Of a DNA stretch of 13,580 nucleotides, positions 1 through 8,223 are shown one piece after another. A program made the position numbers and the translations under genes. The DNA is from Solobacterium sp. (GTDB lineage Bacteria; Bacillota_I; Bacilli_A; Erysipelotrichales; Erysipelotrichaceae): contig JAFYGX010000026.1 of the NCBI GenBank assembly GCA_017543025.1, forward strand, positions 1-13,580. The letters run 5' to 3'. How positions within the stretch are numbered: position 1 is the stretch's first letter; the number at the start of each line of letters is the position of its first letter. The notes below the pieces were generated by a model that ran no database searches, had not been told where the DNA came from, and saw only the letters and a program-made list of their open reading frames with translations.

Positions 1-2
1 AG

Positions 3-74
3 CCGGGAGAGCCAGTTCACAGCACTGCTGTATCTGAACAGACGGAGATTCCGGTGAATGCGGATTCAATGTGA
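3..74 (+). CDS. possible C-terminal tail of an upstream gene (partial)
   Basis: One frame is open from the left edge and stops at TGA 72-74. It reads as a hydrophilic tail (PGEPVHSTAVSEQTEIPVNA then DSM). A second frame is also open and stops at 55-57, so the frame choice rests only on the more protein-like composition of this one. No domain can be recognised in 23 residues. The following 170 bases hold no gene or clear terminator. Confidence 0.28.
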   Translation, partial: PGEPVHSTAVSEQTEIPVNADSM

Positions 75-247
75 AAACGGCTTTGTTTCCGGTATGTGAA
101 GCGGTGAGTGAAACCTGTTTCCGCAGTTGCAGTACTTTCCGGCAGTTATCTGAGTCCGGCGGTGATTGGCAGAAAATGTAACCGCTGTCATTTTCTCAAC
201 ATGACTGCATGTGTAAAAAAGATGAAAAAAATTGATCTTTTTGTACA

Positions 248-276
248 TTGAACCGAAATTCGTTTATGAATATAAT
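248..276 (+). promoter_or_regulatory. sigma-A-type promoter of the 305-1132 gene
   Basis: TTGAAC at 248-253 and a perfect TATAAT at 271-276 are separated by 17 bp. This gives a predicted start near 283, about 20 bases before the ATG. A ribosome-binding site (ACGGAGG, 294-300) lies inside the resulting short leader. Confidence 0.82.
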
Positions 277-304
277 AAGAAAAACATGCATTAACGGAGG
301 CGCT

Positions 305-1132
305 ATGGCAGTATACGAAAGTCTCAGAAAAATGAATGCAGGAAAGGATTGTGCATTCAATGGAACACTGCGGGAATTTCTCGAAGGAGAACCCGAACTT
401 GACGAAACACTTCGATCTGCGTTTCAGACGATCAGCAGTAAAAATCCGGATACGAGGATTGTCGCGTCCCTGAAGGGACCGGTAAAGCTTGACAATATCA
501 GCAACCGGATCATTCATTACCGTGATATCAGCAAACTTGCAGGAAATCCGGTTGTCTATCCGTATGTCGTATATGATTCCGATGAGAACGGTGACCGGGC
601 AATACTGGTTGTTCCGTATGAACCAGGCGGATATCTGTTCGCACGGGGATGTTATTACTGTATGAGTGAAGTGGGCAGTGACTTTTATGATTCCCGTAAT
701 GAAATCGTAGAAGTATGCACAGAAGATCCGGAAGTGATCGTCTCCACCTGGGAGCGGATGAAGAAAGATAAAGCAGGAATGATTCAGCGAAGACTCGACC
801 GTGCGTATTTCCGGAATTATGAGGAGCTGAAGGAGAAGGCGATAGAAGCGAGCGAAGACCTGAAGCGGCGGGCTGCTGAAGAACTGGCAGATCTGGAAGA
901 CCGTGCGCCGGTAATTGCCTATTATGTTGTTCGCTGGTTTCTGCTCAAAAAGCTTGTTTATGTGCAGTACATGGTAAACAAGAATATCCGTTCCTCCATT
1001 CATGACGGAGACATTCACCGCCAGCGCAATCAGGCACGGCTCAATTCTGATGACATTCCGTTCCTGAGCTACCGGCAGATGTGGATGCTTGGCAGCGGTG
1101 AGGAGGAAGCGGAAGAAGCCGCTGCAGAATAA
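305..1132 (+). CDS. uncharacterised 275-aa protein
   Basis: I do not recognise the family. ATG 305 is preferred over the in-frame ATG at 248 because GGAGG at 296-300 sits 4 nt before it and the promoter -35 box starts at 248, so the upstream ATG would not be transcribed. The 275-aa product has no signal peptide. Its first half is mixed alpha/beta with a Cys pair (CYYC) around residue 117. A charged, probably coiled helical stretch follows (about 155-200, rich in K/E/R). Next is a short aromatic and hydrophobic helix (about 200-222, APVIAYYVVRWFLLKK) that could be amphipathic or peripheral to membrane. The C-terminus is strongly acidic (GSGEEEAEEAAAE). It is a single-gene unit with its own promoter and terminator. 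A cytosolic or membrane-peripheral role is inferred; the function is unknown. Confidence 0.85.
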   Translation: MAVYESLRKMNAGKDCAFNGTLREFLEGEPELDETLRSAFQTISSKNPDTRIVASLKGPVKLDNISNRIIHYRDISKLAGNPVVYPYVVYDSDENGDRAILVVPYEPGGYLFARGCYYCMSEVGSDFYDSRNEIVEVCTEDPEVIVSTWERMKKDKAGMIQRRLDRAYFRNYEELKEKAIEASEDLKRRAAEELADLEDRAPVIAYYVVRWFLLKKLVYVQYMVNKNIRSSIHDGDIHRQRNQARLNSDDIPFLSYRQMWMLGSGEEEAEEAAAE

Positions 1133-1155
1133 ACAGAAGAAAGCAGAGTCAATCC

Positions 1156-1189
1156 AGTGCAGTGTCCTTTGCGGGCAATGCACTTTTTT
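1156..1189 (+). terminator. rho-independent terminator of the 305-1132 gene
   Basis: A 12-bp stem (1156-1167 with 1173-1184; one mismatch and one G-T wobble) with a TTTGC loop is followed by six T (1184-1189). It lies 24 bases after the stop codon. Confidence 0.85.
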
Positions 1190-1252
1190 GATTCCGGAAA
1201 TGCATGTGCCTGACTGACCAAACGCGGAAACAGGAGTGCGGCATATGAACCG

Positions 1253-1282
1253 AAAAAAACGGTTCTGAACGAAGTGAACCGT
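1253..1282 (-). terminator. rho-independent terminator of the disrupted secreted-protein gene
   Basis: Read on the minus strand, ACGGTTC (1282-1276) pairs with GAACCGT (1265-1259) and a seven-T run (1259-1253) follows. It lies about 47 bases past the stop at 1330 and faces the plus-strand terminator at 1156-1189, forming a convergent pair. Confidence 0.78.
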
Positions 1283-1329
1283 ATTTGATGCAGAGATGAA
1301 AGATGTGCTGTGATCCGGGCAGACAGAAA

Positions 1330-2620
1330 TTACTGCAGGGTGAAGAATGCGATTCCTTCATAAATCCAGCCAAGCGAAGCAAGACTGTCCCGTTCATCGC
1401 TTCTGCAAGTAAGAAGGTGTGAGCCGTTTTCTGCATTCGGGTTGTAAAGACGGTATACAGCTATGCCGGAGCCTTTGTCACAGCGCCATGCAATACCCTC
1501 GTCGTTCCATCCGTTCTGCAGAAGCGATTCTTTTTCCTGTACATTGCCGGTGAACAGGTGGTCACCTGAAACAGGATTGTACAGGCGGTAAACCGTGACT
1601 TCTCCCTGGCGTTTGACATGGAAAGCGATGCCTTCCTTTTTCCATCCCAGATCAGCCAGTGCGGTGAGTTCTTTCTGGCTTCCTGTATACAGATGCTCTC
1701 CGCTGAATGGATTATACAGGCGATGATCTGATCCGCATTCTGATCGGAAAGACTGCTGGTAAGCGCTCGTTTCATGCACTGATCAAGCGGATTGTCGATG
1801 GTGATTCCGATGGAGGCGGAAGGCAAAGGTGTTTCCCTGAATGTGAGATAAAGGGATCCGGCAAGGAAGACGTTGTTCGGATTTCCGGAAACGTTGTTGC
1901 CTTGGACATCTGCACTGCAGGAGACGCCGGGGGTTCCGCATAAGATCCGGGAATCCTGCTCTCCGTATATACCGCCCCGCCGTTTCCTGCGGATTTTCCG
2001 GTAATCGTACCGCTGTTCAGAGTGATGGCAGGCCCATCAGAAGCAGAAAAGCCCCGCGCATGGAATACGAGGCCATTTTCATTGACAATGGAGCCGTTTC
2101 CGGCAGAGTCGGATACGGAAAGAACAGAGGACTTTGTAATGTTGAAAATGGAATCTTTACTTTCTGAACTGCGCTTCAGCTGGTGTCCGTTCAGATCAAG
2201 ATCAATCGAACTGGAAAAATCCATGTCAATATGCGACACGGAAGTATCCTTCAGAATAGTGATTTTCCCATAAGGAACGTAGCGGGGAACGTTCGGATCA
2301 TAAATCTCCCTTATCGCAGCTTCAAAGCTGTTCTTATAGACCGTAACCCATTGACCGCCGGAAGAGTATTCCGCTTTTGCGACTGCGTTTTCTTTCGGGT
2401 CTGCGAATTCCGGCTCATTTTCTTCTTCCGCCTGCGGTTCGGATGAACTGTTTTCCGGGAGTTCAATAGGGTCTTCGTTTGTTTCTTCAAAGATTTCTTC
2501 GACGTGGTCCGCCTCCTCAGTTTCAGCTGTTTCCGCGTACGCAGCGCACGGCAGTACTGCACTGAAAAGAAACAGGCAGAGAGGAACTGTGAATAATGTT
2601 CTGATATGCTCTGTGATCAT
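1330..2620 (-). pseudogene. secreted beta-helix / DUF5648-repeat protein, broken by two frameshifts
   Basis: ATG 2620 follows AACGGAGGAATT, an excellent ribosome-binding site. The first frame (2620 to about 1978) gives a signal peptide (about 1-29, FTVPLCLFLFSAVLPCAAYA), a Glu/Pro-rich acidic linker (about 30-85), and a region with right-handed beta-helix character (LDLNGHQL, ITLNSGTITGKSAGNGG). At a G-run (plus-strand CCCC 1975-1978) the sensible reading moves by one base into a second frame (GGIYGEQDSRILCGTPGVSC, then NNVFLAGSLYLTF and ASIGITIDNPLD). This is typical of the end of such beta-helix domains. Between about 1790 and 1712 it must shift again to the third frame, which holds three DUF5648-like repeats (HRLYNPFSGEHLYTG, VYRLYNPVSGDHLFTG, VYRLYNPNAENGSHLLT), each ending in GW..EGIAF/W. 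Both lesions have the same sign (one base missing). An intact version would be about 430 aa, probably an exported surface or wall-interacting protein. No LPXTG anchor is seen. True decay and two assembly or sequencing indels cannot be told apart here. Confidence 0.82.
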
Positions 2621-2801
2621 AATTCCTCCGTTATCACTCTGTAATCATTCTATGCATGAATGTGGAAATCCGGAAAGAGAACATGTGACGAATTCAGAAA
2701 ATGATTGAGGCGCAGGAACCTGTTCCGTCACAGAGACCTTTCATCGAGCGGCAGAAAGCGTTGAATGAAAGATACAGGGACAGAACGATTTCAGGTAATC
2801 T

Positions 2802-2827
2802 GCGTCACTTTATGGACGCGCTTTTTT
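2802..2827 (+). terminator. terminator-like hairpin without an associated gene
   Basis: GCGTC (2802-2806) pairs with GACGC (2815-2819), and CG plus six T (to 2827) follow. The stem is short (5 bp). No open reading frame precedes it on this strand, so if it is used it would end a small untranslated transcript from the 2700-2800 region. Confidence 0.42.
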
Positions 2828-2989
2828 GCAGAAGAAATACCCGTGACTGATTACATCACAAGAAGCCAGAGCGGCGGCAGATGAAAGAACACGGTTCCTG
2901 CGGCAGTGAGGCAATAAAATAAGGAAAGGTTATCATCGGAAATCTCCTGAAAAGCAGATTGAGTTGCGGATGGGGATCGGAACATTTAA

Positions 2990-2998
2990 TGCTATAAT
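2990..2998 (+). promoter_or_regulatory. extended -10 promoter of the XpaC-like/AAA operon
   Basis: TGCTATAAT matches the extended -10 consensus (TGnTATAAT). The -35 position is poor, which fits extended -10 dependence. The predicted start near 3005 leaves a leader of under 20 bases that carries AAGAGG at 3006-3011. Confidence 0.6.
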
Positions 2999-3021
2999 GC
3001 ACATTAAGAGGATTAAGAGAA

Positions 3022-4080
3022 ATGAGACGTGGACCAAATTTTTTCTGGCTGTTATTTATCCTGTTTTTCTGGTTTGGCTTTTTTGACAGTATTATTCCGC
3101 TGCTTCTGATCATTGGCATAGCTGCTTTTCTGATGTTCAGTGCGGTGAAGGCGTCAAAGGAAAATGAATATACTGCAGACAATGCGACGACAAGGCGTTC
3201 AACCGTACGCCGTTACGGCATGAATGATACCCATCATTCAGCCGATAAGAAGGCAAGAGTCAATGCATATCTTCTGAAGCGTTTCCGCAGCGGTGATCAG
3301 ACGATCTCGCTGGCGAGCGGAACGCATAATATTGTGCTGACCATGAAGAACGGGCGTTTTTCTTCGCTCGATTCGCTGGAAGTGGACTGTGACGGGCATT
3401 ATTTCCGGACTGTCGCGGATTTCCGCAGAGAATACGGAGAAATATATGATCAGATGTTTGATACGCTTCTGACGATGGAACAGAATGATGTTGCGGTTGT
3501 CCAGCCGGAAGTGGTGGATGTTGAATATGTACCGAAGACCGAACCAGTGACTTCATCGGTGCGCAGAAATGCACCGAAGGAAAAACAGGAGGCAGCGAAG
3601 GAAGAAAAAGCAGAGCCGACGGATGCCGAATCTTTCCGTGAAGTGATCAATGCTCTGAATGAGGGCATTCCTGATGAGACGATCTCCAATGGTCTTTATG
3701 AAACCAGTGCGCTTCTGAAGCAGCTGAGTGATCTTGAACGGGCGTTCCCGAAGCAGAAAGGGCTTCTGAATAAGCTTTACAGCAACTATCTGCCGTATCT
3801 GGTTGATATTCTCAAGCAGTATACGAAGATGCAGAATGTGCAGACCGATGCGAATTATGAGCAGAATGTTGATGCACTGAAGAATACGATTGCACATATC
3901 AACAGTGCGATGAAAGACCGGCTGATTCCGGCAATGTCAGAGAATGACTCCATCAACCTGTCTGCTGACATGTCGACGCTGGAAGCGATGCTCAGAAAAG
4001 ACGGCATGACGAATGATGATGATATTCTTTACGCACTGAAACAGCAGAAAGCGGAAGAAAGCAGTTCTACACAGGAGTGA
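3022..4080 (+). CDS. membrane-anchored XpaC-like protein (352 aa)
   Basis: The first 45 residues form two closely spaced hydrophobic helices (FFWLLFILFFWFGFF, then IIPLLLIIGIAAFLMF) with an RRG start, predicting an N-terminal membrane hairpin. Residues about 46-170 form a soluble alpha/beta segment. A charged Lys/Glu linker (about 180-205) follows. The C-terminal half is all-helical (LLKQLSDLERAFPKQKGLLN, then YSNYLPYLVDILKQYTKM). That helical part resembles the XpaC family (named after 5-bromo-4-chloroindolyl phosphate hydrolysis), whose biochemical role is unclear; the name should not be read as an enzyme activity. XpaC proteins are commonly paired with TelA (toxic-anion-resistance family), but here the partner is a double-AAA protein starting 7 bases downstream. 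I infer a membrane platform or adaptor for that ATPase. The family call rests on pattern only and is moderately sure. Confidence 0.8.
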   Translation: MRRGPNFFWLLFILFFWFGFFDSIIPLLLIIGIAAFLMFSAVKASKENEYTADNATTRRSTVRRYGMNDTHHSADKKARVNAYLLKRFRSGDQTISLASGTHNIVLTMKNGRFSSLDSLEVDCDGHYFRTVADFRREYGEIYDQMFDTLLTMEQNDVAVVQPEVVDVEYVPKTEPVTSSVRRNAPKEKQEAAKEEKAEPTDAESFREVINALNEGIPDETISNGLYETSALLKQLSDLERAFPKQKGLLNKLYSNYLPYLVDILKQYTKMQNVQTDANYEQNVDALKNTIAHINSAMKDRLIPAMSENDSINLSADMSTLEAMLRKDGMTNDDDILYALKQQKAEESSSTQE

Positions 4081-4087
4081 AAACACG

Positions 4088-6265
4088 ATGTCAGATAAAC
4101 GAAGAGAAGAAAAGGAACGTCTGATGCGGGAGCTTCTGAACAAAGATCGTTCAGCTCCTTCAAAAACGGAAGATATTGTTCTTACAACGGACAGCGGAAA
4201 GTCGATCGAACAGACAGCAGGGGATGTGAAAACCATGTCAGATATGCTGAACAGCGCATCAAAAGCGACGTCCGATCTTCTGAAAAATGCGGATCATTCG
4301 TTCGATGAGCTCCGCAGGCTTCTGAGCGGACAGCAGAAGGAGCTGGAGGCTCTTTCAAAACAGAACGGCTTCAATACTACAGATATGGAGCGGGTACAGA
4401 AAGAAATCGAGAAGGATTACGGCCTTACGCAGGAAGAAGTGAACCGCCCGGGCGTTCTGAAAGAATTCGATACCGCCCAGGTATTCAGTGAGATACTGAA
4501 CGAGCTTGATGAAGAGATTGTCGGGCAGGATGAAGCACTGCGTCAGTTCTGCGTGGCTTTCCGTAGACCGTATGTCATGGGTACGGAACCCGGCAAGGCA
4601 AAGAATGTGATTCTGGTGACCGGCCCGCGGGGCAGCGGCAGGCACGCATGTGTCATGAAGATGGCAAAATCGATGTTCGAACATCGCATCATCGGAAGCG
4701 ATGATGTATATACGATCGATATGAGCCTGTATCAGAGCGGTGCGCAGGAACAGATTTTCCTGCAGGATCTTTACAAGGATCTCTCCGGCCGCGGTGAGAT
4801 CATCTGCTTTGAGAATTTTGAAGTCGGCTTTCCGGGCTTCCTCCGGATGGTTGATTCACTTGTCTGTACCGGAAAGGTGACATTGAGTAAGCGTTACGTG
4901 CTGAACAAGGGAATTCTTGTCGAGAATCAGACGGGTCTCGTCAAGGATGCGGTTGACTCTCTGTCGGCTTCCGGCAAATTCCTGGTATTTATCACAAATA
5001 ACGGAACAAAAGCGGTCCAGGACGCATTCGGCGCAAACTTCCTTTACCATGTGCTTGATACGGTAACACTGACACCGTTTACAGAACTGGATGCACATGA
5101 ATTTACCGACCGCCTCAGTGCTTCGCTGACAGAACGGGCCGCAAAGAACCTGAAACTCGCAGTCAGCGTCAATGATGACCTGCGCTCCTGGGTTGTTGAA
5201 AATTATGATAAGACCAATGGTGCGGATTCACTGACCGGACTGTTCAACGACTTCTATATCTCGCTTTCGCAGGCGGCTCTGACGGAATTCTTTCCGGCCG
5301 GAACGCCGGTAATGATGGGGGTCGCAGACGGTGTTCCGACTGCTGTGATCAAAGAGAAGCGGATTGTTCTGACCCGTTCGAAGACCAGTGCGGAAGAGAT
5401 TGAAGCAGTAAATAAGGAACTGGATGAAATTGTCGGTCTTGAGACGATCAAGGAATATATCCGTTCCCTGCAGAACCATATCCGCATGCAGGAAATCCGC
5501 AAGGCACAGGGCATGAAGTCCAGCGAGATTTCCAAACATATGATCTTTACCGGCAACCCGGGAACCGGAAAAACAACGATTGCACGTCTGATTTCAAGAT
5601 ATATGAAGGCGATCGGTGCGCTTTCGCAGGGACAGCTTGTCGAAGTGACCAGAGCTGATCTTGTTGCACAGTATGTCGGCCAGACAGCACCACTGACAAT
5701 GTCGGTAATCAAGTCCGCGCTTGGCGGCGTCCTGTTTATTGATGAGGCATATTCCCTTTACCGCGGCAAAGATGATTCCTTCGGTCTGGAATGCATTGAT
5801 ACGATTGTCAAGGCAATGGAAGACAACCGCGACAATCTGATTGTGATCCTTGCCGGTTACAGCCGTGAAATGGAAGGATTCCTGGAATCGAACTCCGGCC
5901 TGAAATCGCGTTTCCCGAATGTCATTCACTTCCCGGATTACACCGGCGAGGAACTGCGGAAAATTGCAGTTATTCAGGCAAAGCAGAAAGGCTATGTCAT
6001 TGAGGAAAGCGCGCTGCCGGTGCTGGAGGAATACTTTGACAAAGTGCAGTCCATCAATGCGGCGGAAGCCGGAAACGGACGGCTGGCCCGCAATGTGATT
6101 GAAGAAGCGATTCTGAGGCAGAGCGGACGCGTTGTCAACGATTCTTCCGCTAAGATTGATGAACTGCGGAAAGAAGATTTTGATCTGACGGTCAAGGTAA
6201 AACCGGCAGATGAATTCAAGGATCTGCGGGAATTCAATGAAATGATGAGTAAGATCGGCAGCTGA
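4088..6265 (+). CDS. double-AAA protein: degenerate Clp-like module fused to CbxX/CfxQ AAA+ ATPase
   Basis: This 725-aa protein starts 7 bases after the XpaC-like gene; its ribosome-binding site (AGGAG, 4073-4077) abuts that gene's stop codon, so the two are surely co-transcribed. Residues 1-130 are helical and charged. Residues about 143-400 look like a Clp-type AAA module (VGQDEALRQF at the start). Its Walker A is GPRGSGRH (179-186), with Arg where the catalytic Lys should be. Its Walker B position reads IICFENFE (238-245) instead of a hydrophobic-DE pattern. Nucleotide hydrolysis there is therefore unlikely. Residues about 447-690 form an intact CbxX/CfxQ (SpoVK-like) AAA+ domain: Walker A GNPGTGKTT (489-497), Walker B LFIDEA with D552/E553, and an arginine-finger candidate R608 in GLKSRFPN. 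CbxX-type ATPases remodel partner proteins as hexameric rings. A remodelling role on a membrane-bound partner is inferred from context; the substrate is unknown. Confidence 0.88.
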   Translation: MSDKRREEKERLMRELLNKDRSAPSKTEDIVLTTDSGKSIEQTAGDVKTMSDMLNSASKATSDLLKNADHSFDELRRLLSGQQKELEALSKQNGFNTTDMERVQKEIEKDYGLTQEEVNRPGVLKEFDTAQVFSEILNELDEEIVGQDEALRQFCVAFRRPYVMGTEPGKAKNVILVTGPRGSGRHACVMKMAKSMFEHRIIGSDDVYTIDMSLYQSGAQEQIFLQDLYKDLSGRGEIICFENFEVGFPGFLRMVDSLVCTGKVTLSKRYVLNKGILVENQTGLVKDAVDSLSASGKFLVFITNNGTKAVQDAFGANFLYHVLDTVTLTPFTELDAHEFTDRLSASLTERAAKNLKLAVSVNDDLRSWVVENYDKTNGADSLTGLFNDFYISLSQAALTEFFPAGTPVMMGVADGVPTAVIKEKRIVLTRSKTSAEEIEAVNKELDEIVGLETIKEYIRSLQNHIRMQEIRKAQGMKSSEISKHMIFTGNPGTGKTTIARLISRYMKAIGALSQGQLVEVTRADLVAQYVGQTAPLTMSVIKSALGGVLFIDEAYSLYRGKDDSFGLECIDTIVKAMEDNRDNLIVILAGYSREMEGFLESNSGLKSRFPNVIHFPDYTGEELRKIAVIQAKQKGYVIEESALPVLEEYFDKVQSINAAEAGNGRLARNVIEEAILRQSGRVVNDSSAKIDELRKEDFDLTVKVKPADEFKDLREFNEMMSKIGS

Positions 6266-6287
6266 TCTTTCTTTCTGCGGAAATACC

Positions 6288-6317
6288 AACGCGGTTGTCA
6301 GAAACGGCAGCCGCGTT
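6288..6317 (+). terminator. possible terminator or attenuating hairpin between the AAA gene and rapZ
   Basis: AACGCGGTTG (6288-6297) pairs with CAGCCGCGTT (6308-6317): 10 bp with one G-T wobble and a 10-base loop. The tail is only TTTCCGTT, so termination may be partial. It lies 23 bases after the upstream stop. No clear promoter for rapZ was found after it, so read-through is possible. Confidence 0.45.
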
Positions 6318-6398
6318 TCCGTTCAGTGATCGGGCAGGGCAGTTATGCATACGGAAAGCAGAACTGCAGCTGGTCGGTAAGGTAGATGAGGAAGCGAT

Positions 6399-7268
6399 AT
6401 GGAAAAGAAGAAAAAGGTAGTTCTTGTCAGCGGAATGAGCGGAGCAGGCAAAACAACTGCGACATCCATTCTGGAAGATATGGGATATCACATCATTGAA
6501 AACTATCCGGTACAGCTGCTCAGTTTTCTGGTTGATATCATCGAATCCAGTACGGATCCGCGGTACAGCTATATCGCTCTTTCCACAAATGCGAATGATT
6601 TTCCTGAGTTTCTGCGGGGAATCAGGGGTGAAGGAATTGAAGTGAATGTGCTGTTTCTTGACGCATCCGATCTGGTTCTGATCCGCCGTTACAAGAGTAC
6701 GCGCCGGACGCATCCGCTGCTTCTGAGCAATGCGGCGAATACGCTGGAAGAAGCGATTTCCGTCGAACGCCAGCTGCTGTCGAAGACCCTGCAGGATTCG
6801 TTTGTGACAGTCGATACATCATTTCTTACCACAAAGGAAGTGAAACGGGTACTTGAACAGTACTTTGCCAGAAATGCCGCGCCGTCCTTTTCGATCTCCT
6901 TTCTTTCCTTTGGCTATAAATACGGGGTTCCGCTGGATGCGGATCTCATGATCGATGTACGGTTTCTCCCGAATCCGTTCTGGGAGCCGTCGCTCCGGAT
7001 GTATTCCGGAAATGACCGGCAGGTCTACGACTATGTCATGGAAAAAGAGGAGACGCAGGAATTTGTACGGCGATTACTGTCGTTTCTGGATTATGCCTTT
7101 GAACAGTATGTGAAAGAAGGCAAAAATCATTTTACGGTGGGAATCGGCTGTACCGGCGGACAGCATCGTTCCGTGACAATCACTAACTTTCTGTACGAAC
7201 ATTACAAAGAAATATACCGGTGCTACAAACAGCACCGGGATGAAAAGGAATGGGTTTTGCATGAATAA
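6399..7268 (+). CDS. rapZ: RapZ/YvcJ family nucleotide-binding protein
   Basis: RapZ (YvcJ in Bacillus) is a P-loop protein. In enterobacteria it is an RNA-binding adaptor that senses glucosamine-6-phosphate; in Gram-positives it hydrolyses ATP/GTP and its role is less clear. The 289-aa length is normal for the family. The N-terminal Walker A is GMSGAGKTT (12-20). The segment usually reading DNLP is ENYP here (IIENYPVQLL), a mild deviation. Family signatures in the C-terminal half are FGYKYGVPLDADLMIDVRF (from about 171) and GIGCTGGQHRSVT (C251 to S258), the latter near the ligand- or RNA-binding pocket. A GAGGAA ribosome-binding site sits about 7 nt before ATG 6399. The gene overlaps yvcK by 8 bases and heads the conserved rapZ-yvcK-whiA cluster. 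Confidence 0.96.
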   Translation: MEKKKKVVLVSGMSGAGKTTATSILEDMGYHIIENYPVQLLSFLVDIIESSTDPRYSYIALSTNANDFPEFLRGIRGEGIEVNVLFLDASDLVLIRRYKSTRRTHPLLLSNAANTLEEAISVERQLLSKTLQDSFVTVDTSFLTTKEVKRVLEQYFARNAAPSFSISFLSFGYKYGVPLDADLMIDVRFLPNPFWEPSLRMYSGNDRQVYDYVMEKEETQEFVRRLLSFLDYAFEQYVKEGKNHFTVGIGCTGGQHRSVTITNFLYEHYKEIYRCYKQHRDEKEWVLHE

Positions 7269-8214
7269 GCGGAGAACCCGGATCGTAGTGCTCGGAGGCG
7301 GGCATGGTCAGGCTGCAATCTGCCGCGGAATCAAGAAGATTGAAGATGCAGAGATTACGGCGATCGTAACGGTTGCGGACGATGGCGGAAGTACCGGCAG
7401 ACTTCGCCGGCAGTTTCATATTCCCGCAATGGGAGATATCCGGAATGTGATGATTTCACTGGCGGAAAGCGAAACGATGCTCGGAAACCTGATGGATTAC
7501 CGGTTTGAAGATCCGTCCGGACTGGAAGCGGATGTGTCGGGTCACAATCTCGGGAATCTGATTCTGACGGCATTGACGGATCAATGCGGATCGTTTCTTG
7601 AAGCGGTGCGCATGATCAGTTCTGTCCTCAAGGTGAAAGGAAGCATCATTCCGGCCACGACACAGGTAATAACATTGTTTGCCCGGATGAATGACGGGGT
7701 GATCGTACGCGGTGAAGCAAACATCCCGAATCTCAATAATCACATCCGCAGTGTGTTCTATGACTGTGAAGTGCATGCGACTCCCTCTGCGGTAGAGGCA
7801 ATCAGAAATGCAGATCTGATTATCTATGGTATCGGTTCGGTGTATACTTCAATTCTGCCGAATGTGATCATACCGGAGATCCGCAGCGCGTTGCAGGAGT
7901 CCTCTGCGCTTCGCCTGTATTTCTGCAATGCAATGACGCAGCCGGGGGAGACCGACGGCTATATGATGGAAGATCATGTGAAGGCGCTGGCAGACCATGG
8001 TGCGCCGGCAGATGCGGTGCTCATGGCAGATGACGCGATTCCGCCTGAGATTGCAGAGCGATATGAGCGGATGGGCAGTATGATTGTACGGCAGCGGAAT
8101 GCCGTCCCGGGAATCCATGTGATATCACGCTCGCTGCTTCGCTTTGACAACGGGCTGATTCGCCATGATCCTGAGAAGATCAGGGAAGCGGTGGAATACG
8201 TAATGGAGATGTAA
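7261..8214 (+). CDS. yvcK: YvcK/CofD-like gluconeogenesis factor
   Basis: YvcK is needed in Bacillus and other Gram-positives for growth and cell shape on gluconeogenic carbon sources. It binds UDP-sugars and influences peptidoglycan precursor supply. It belongs to the CofD superfamily. ATG 7261 gives 317 aa beginning MNKRRTRIVVLGGGHG, the usual family length; an earlier in-frame ATG at 7240 would lie deep inside rapZ. Motifs are the N-terminal glycine loop GGGHG (12-16), ADDGGSTGRLR (39-49), GDIRN (58-62) and GHNLGNL (94-100), all typical of this fold's nucleotide/phosphosugar site. The start overlaps the rapZ stop (ATGAATAA), indicating translational coupling. The next gene, whiA, begins 10 bases after its stop. 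Confidence 0.96.
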   Translation: MNKRRTRIVVLGGGHGQAAICRGIKKIEDAEITAIVTVADDGGSTGRLRRQFHIPAMGDIRNVMISLAESETMLGNLMDYRFEDPSGLEADVSGHNLGNLILTALTDQCGSFLEAVRMISSVLKVKGSIIPATTQVITLFARMNDGVIVRGEANIPNLNNHIRSVFYDCEVHATPSAVEAIRNADLIIYGIGSVYTSILPNVIIPEIRSALQESSALRLYFCNAMTQPGETDGYMMEDHVKALADHGAPADAVLMADDAIPPEIAERYERMGSMIVRQRNAVPGIHVISRSLLRFDNGLIRHDPEKIREAVEYVMEM

Positions 8215-8223
8215 CAGGCAGCC

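Larger units (their letters stand above)
2621..3021. other. 400-bp gene-free divergent region with inverted repeats
   Basis: No credible coding frame is seen between the minus-strand gene starting at 2620 and the plus-strand gene starting at 3022. The stretch holds a 10-bp inverted repeat, CGCAGGAACC (2711-2720) with GGTTCCTGCG (2893-2902). Nested stems follow: CTGTTCC (2720-2726) with GGGACAG (2777-2783), and CTTTCAT (2738-2744) with ATGAAAG (2765-2771). A hairpin plus T6 lies at 2802-2827. An extended -10 promoter for the downstream gene is at 2990-2998. It could hold a small RNA or a decayed mobile miniature element; neither is proven. Confidence 0.5.

Noticed and set aside
188..1183. Long (331-codon) minus-strand open frame opposite the 305-1132 gene
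   Set aside because: It is antisense to a gene with a consensus promoter, strong ribosome-binding site and terminator, and it has no ribosome-binding site of its own or recognisable domain.
5594..6289. 231-codon minus-strand frame inside the AAA gene
   Set aside because: It is a shadow of the intact CbxX/CfxQ domain, whose Walker motifs and arginine finger are clear on the plus strand.
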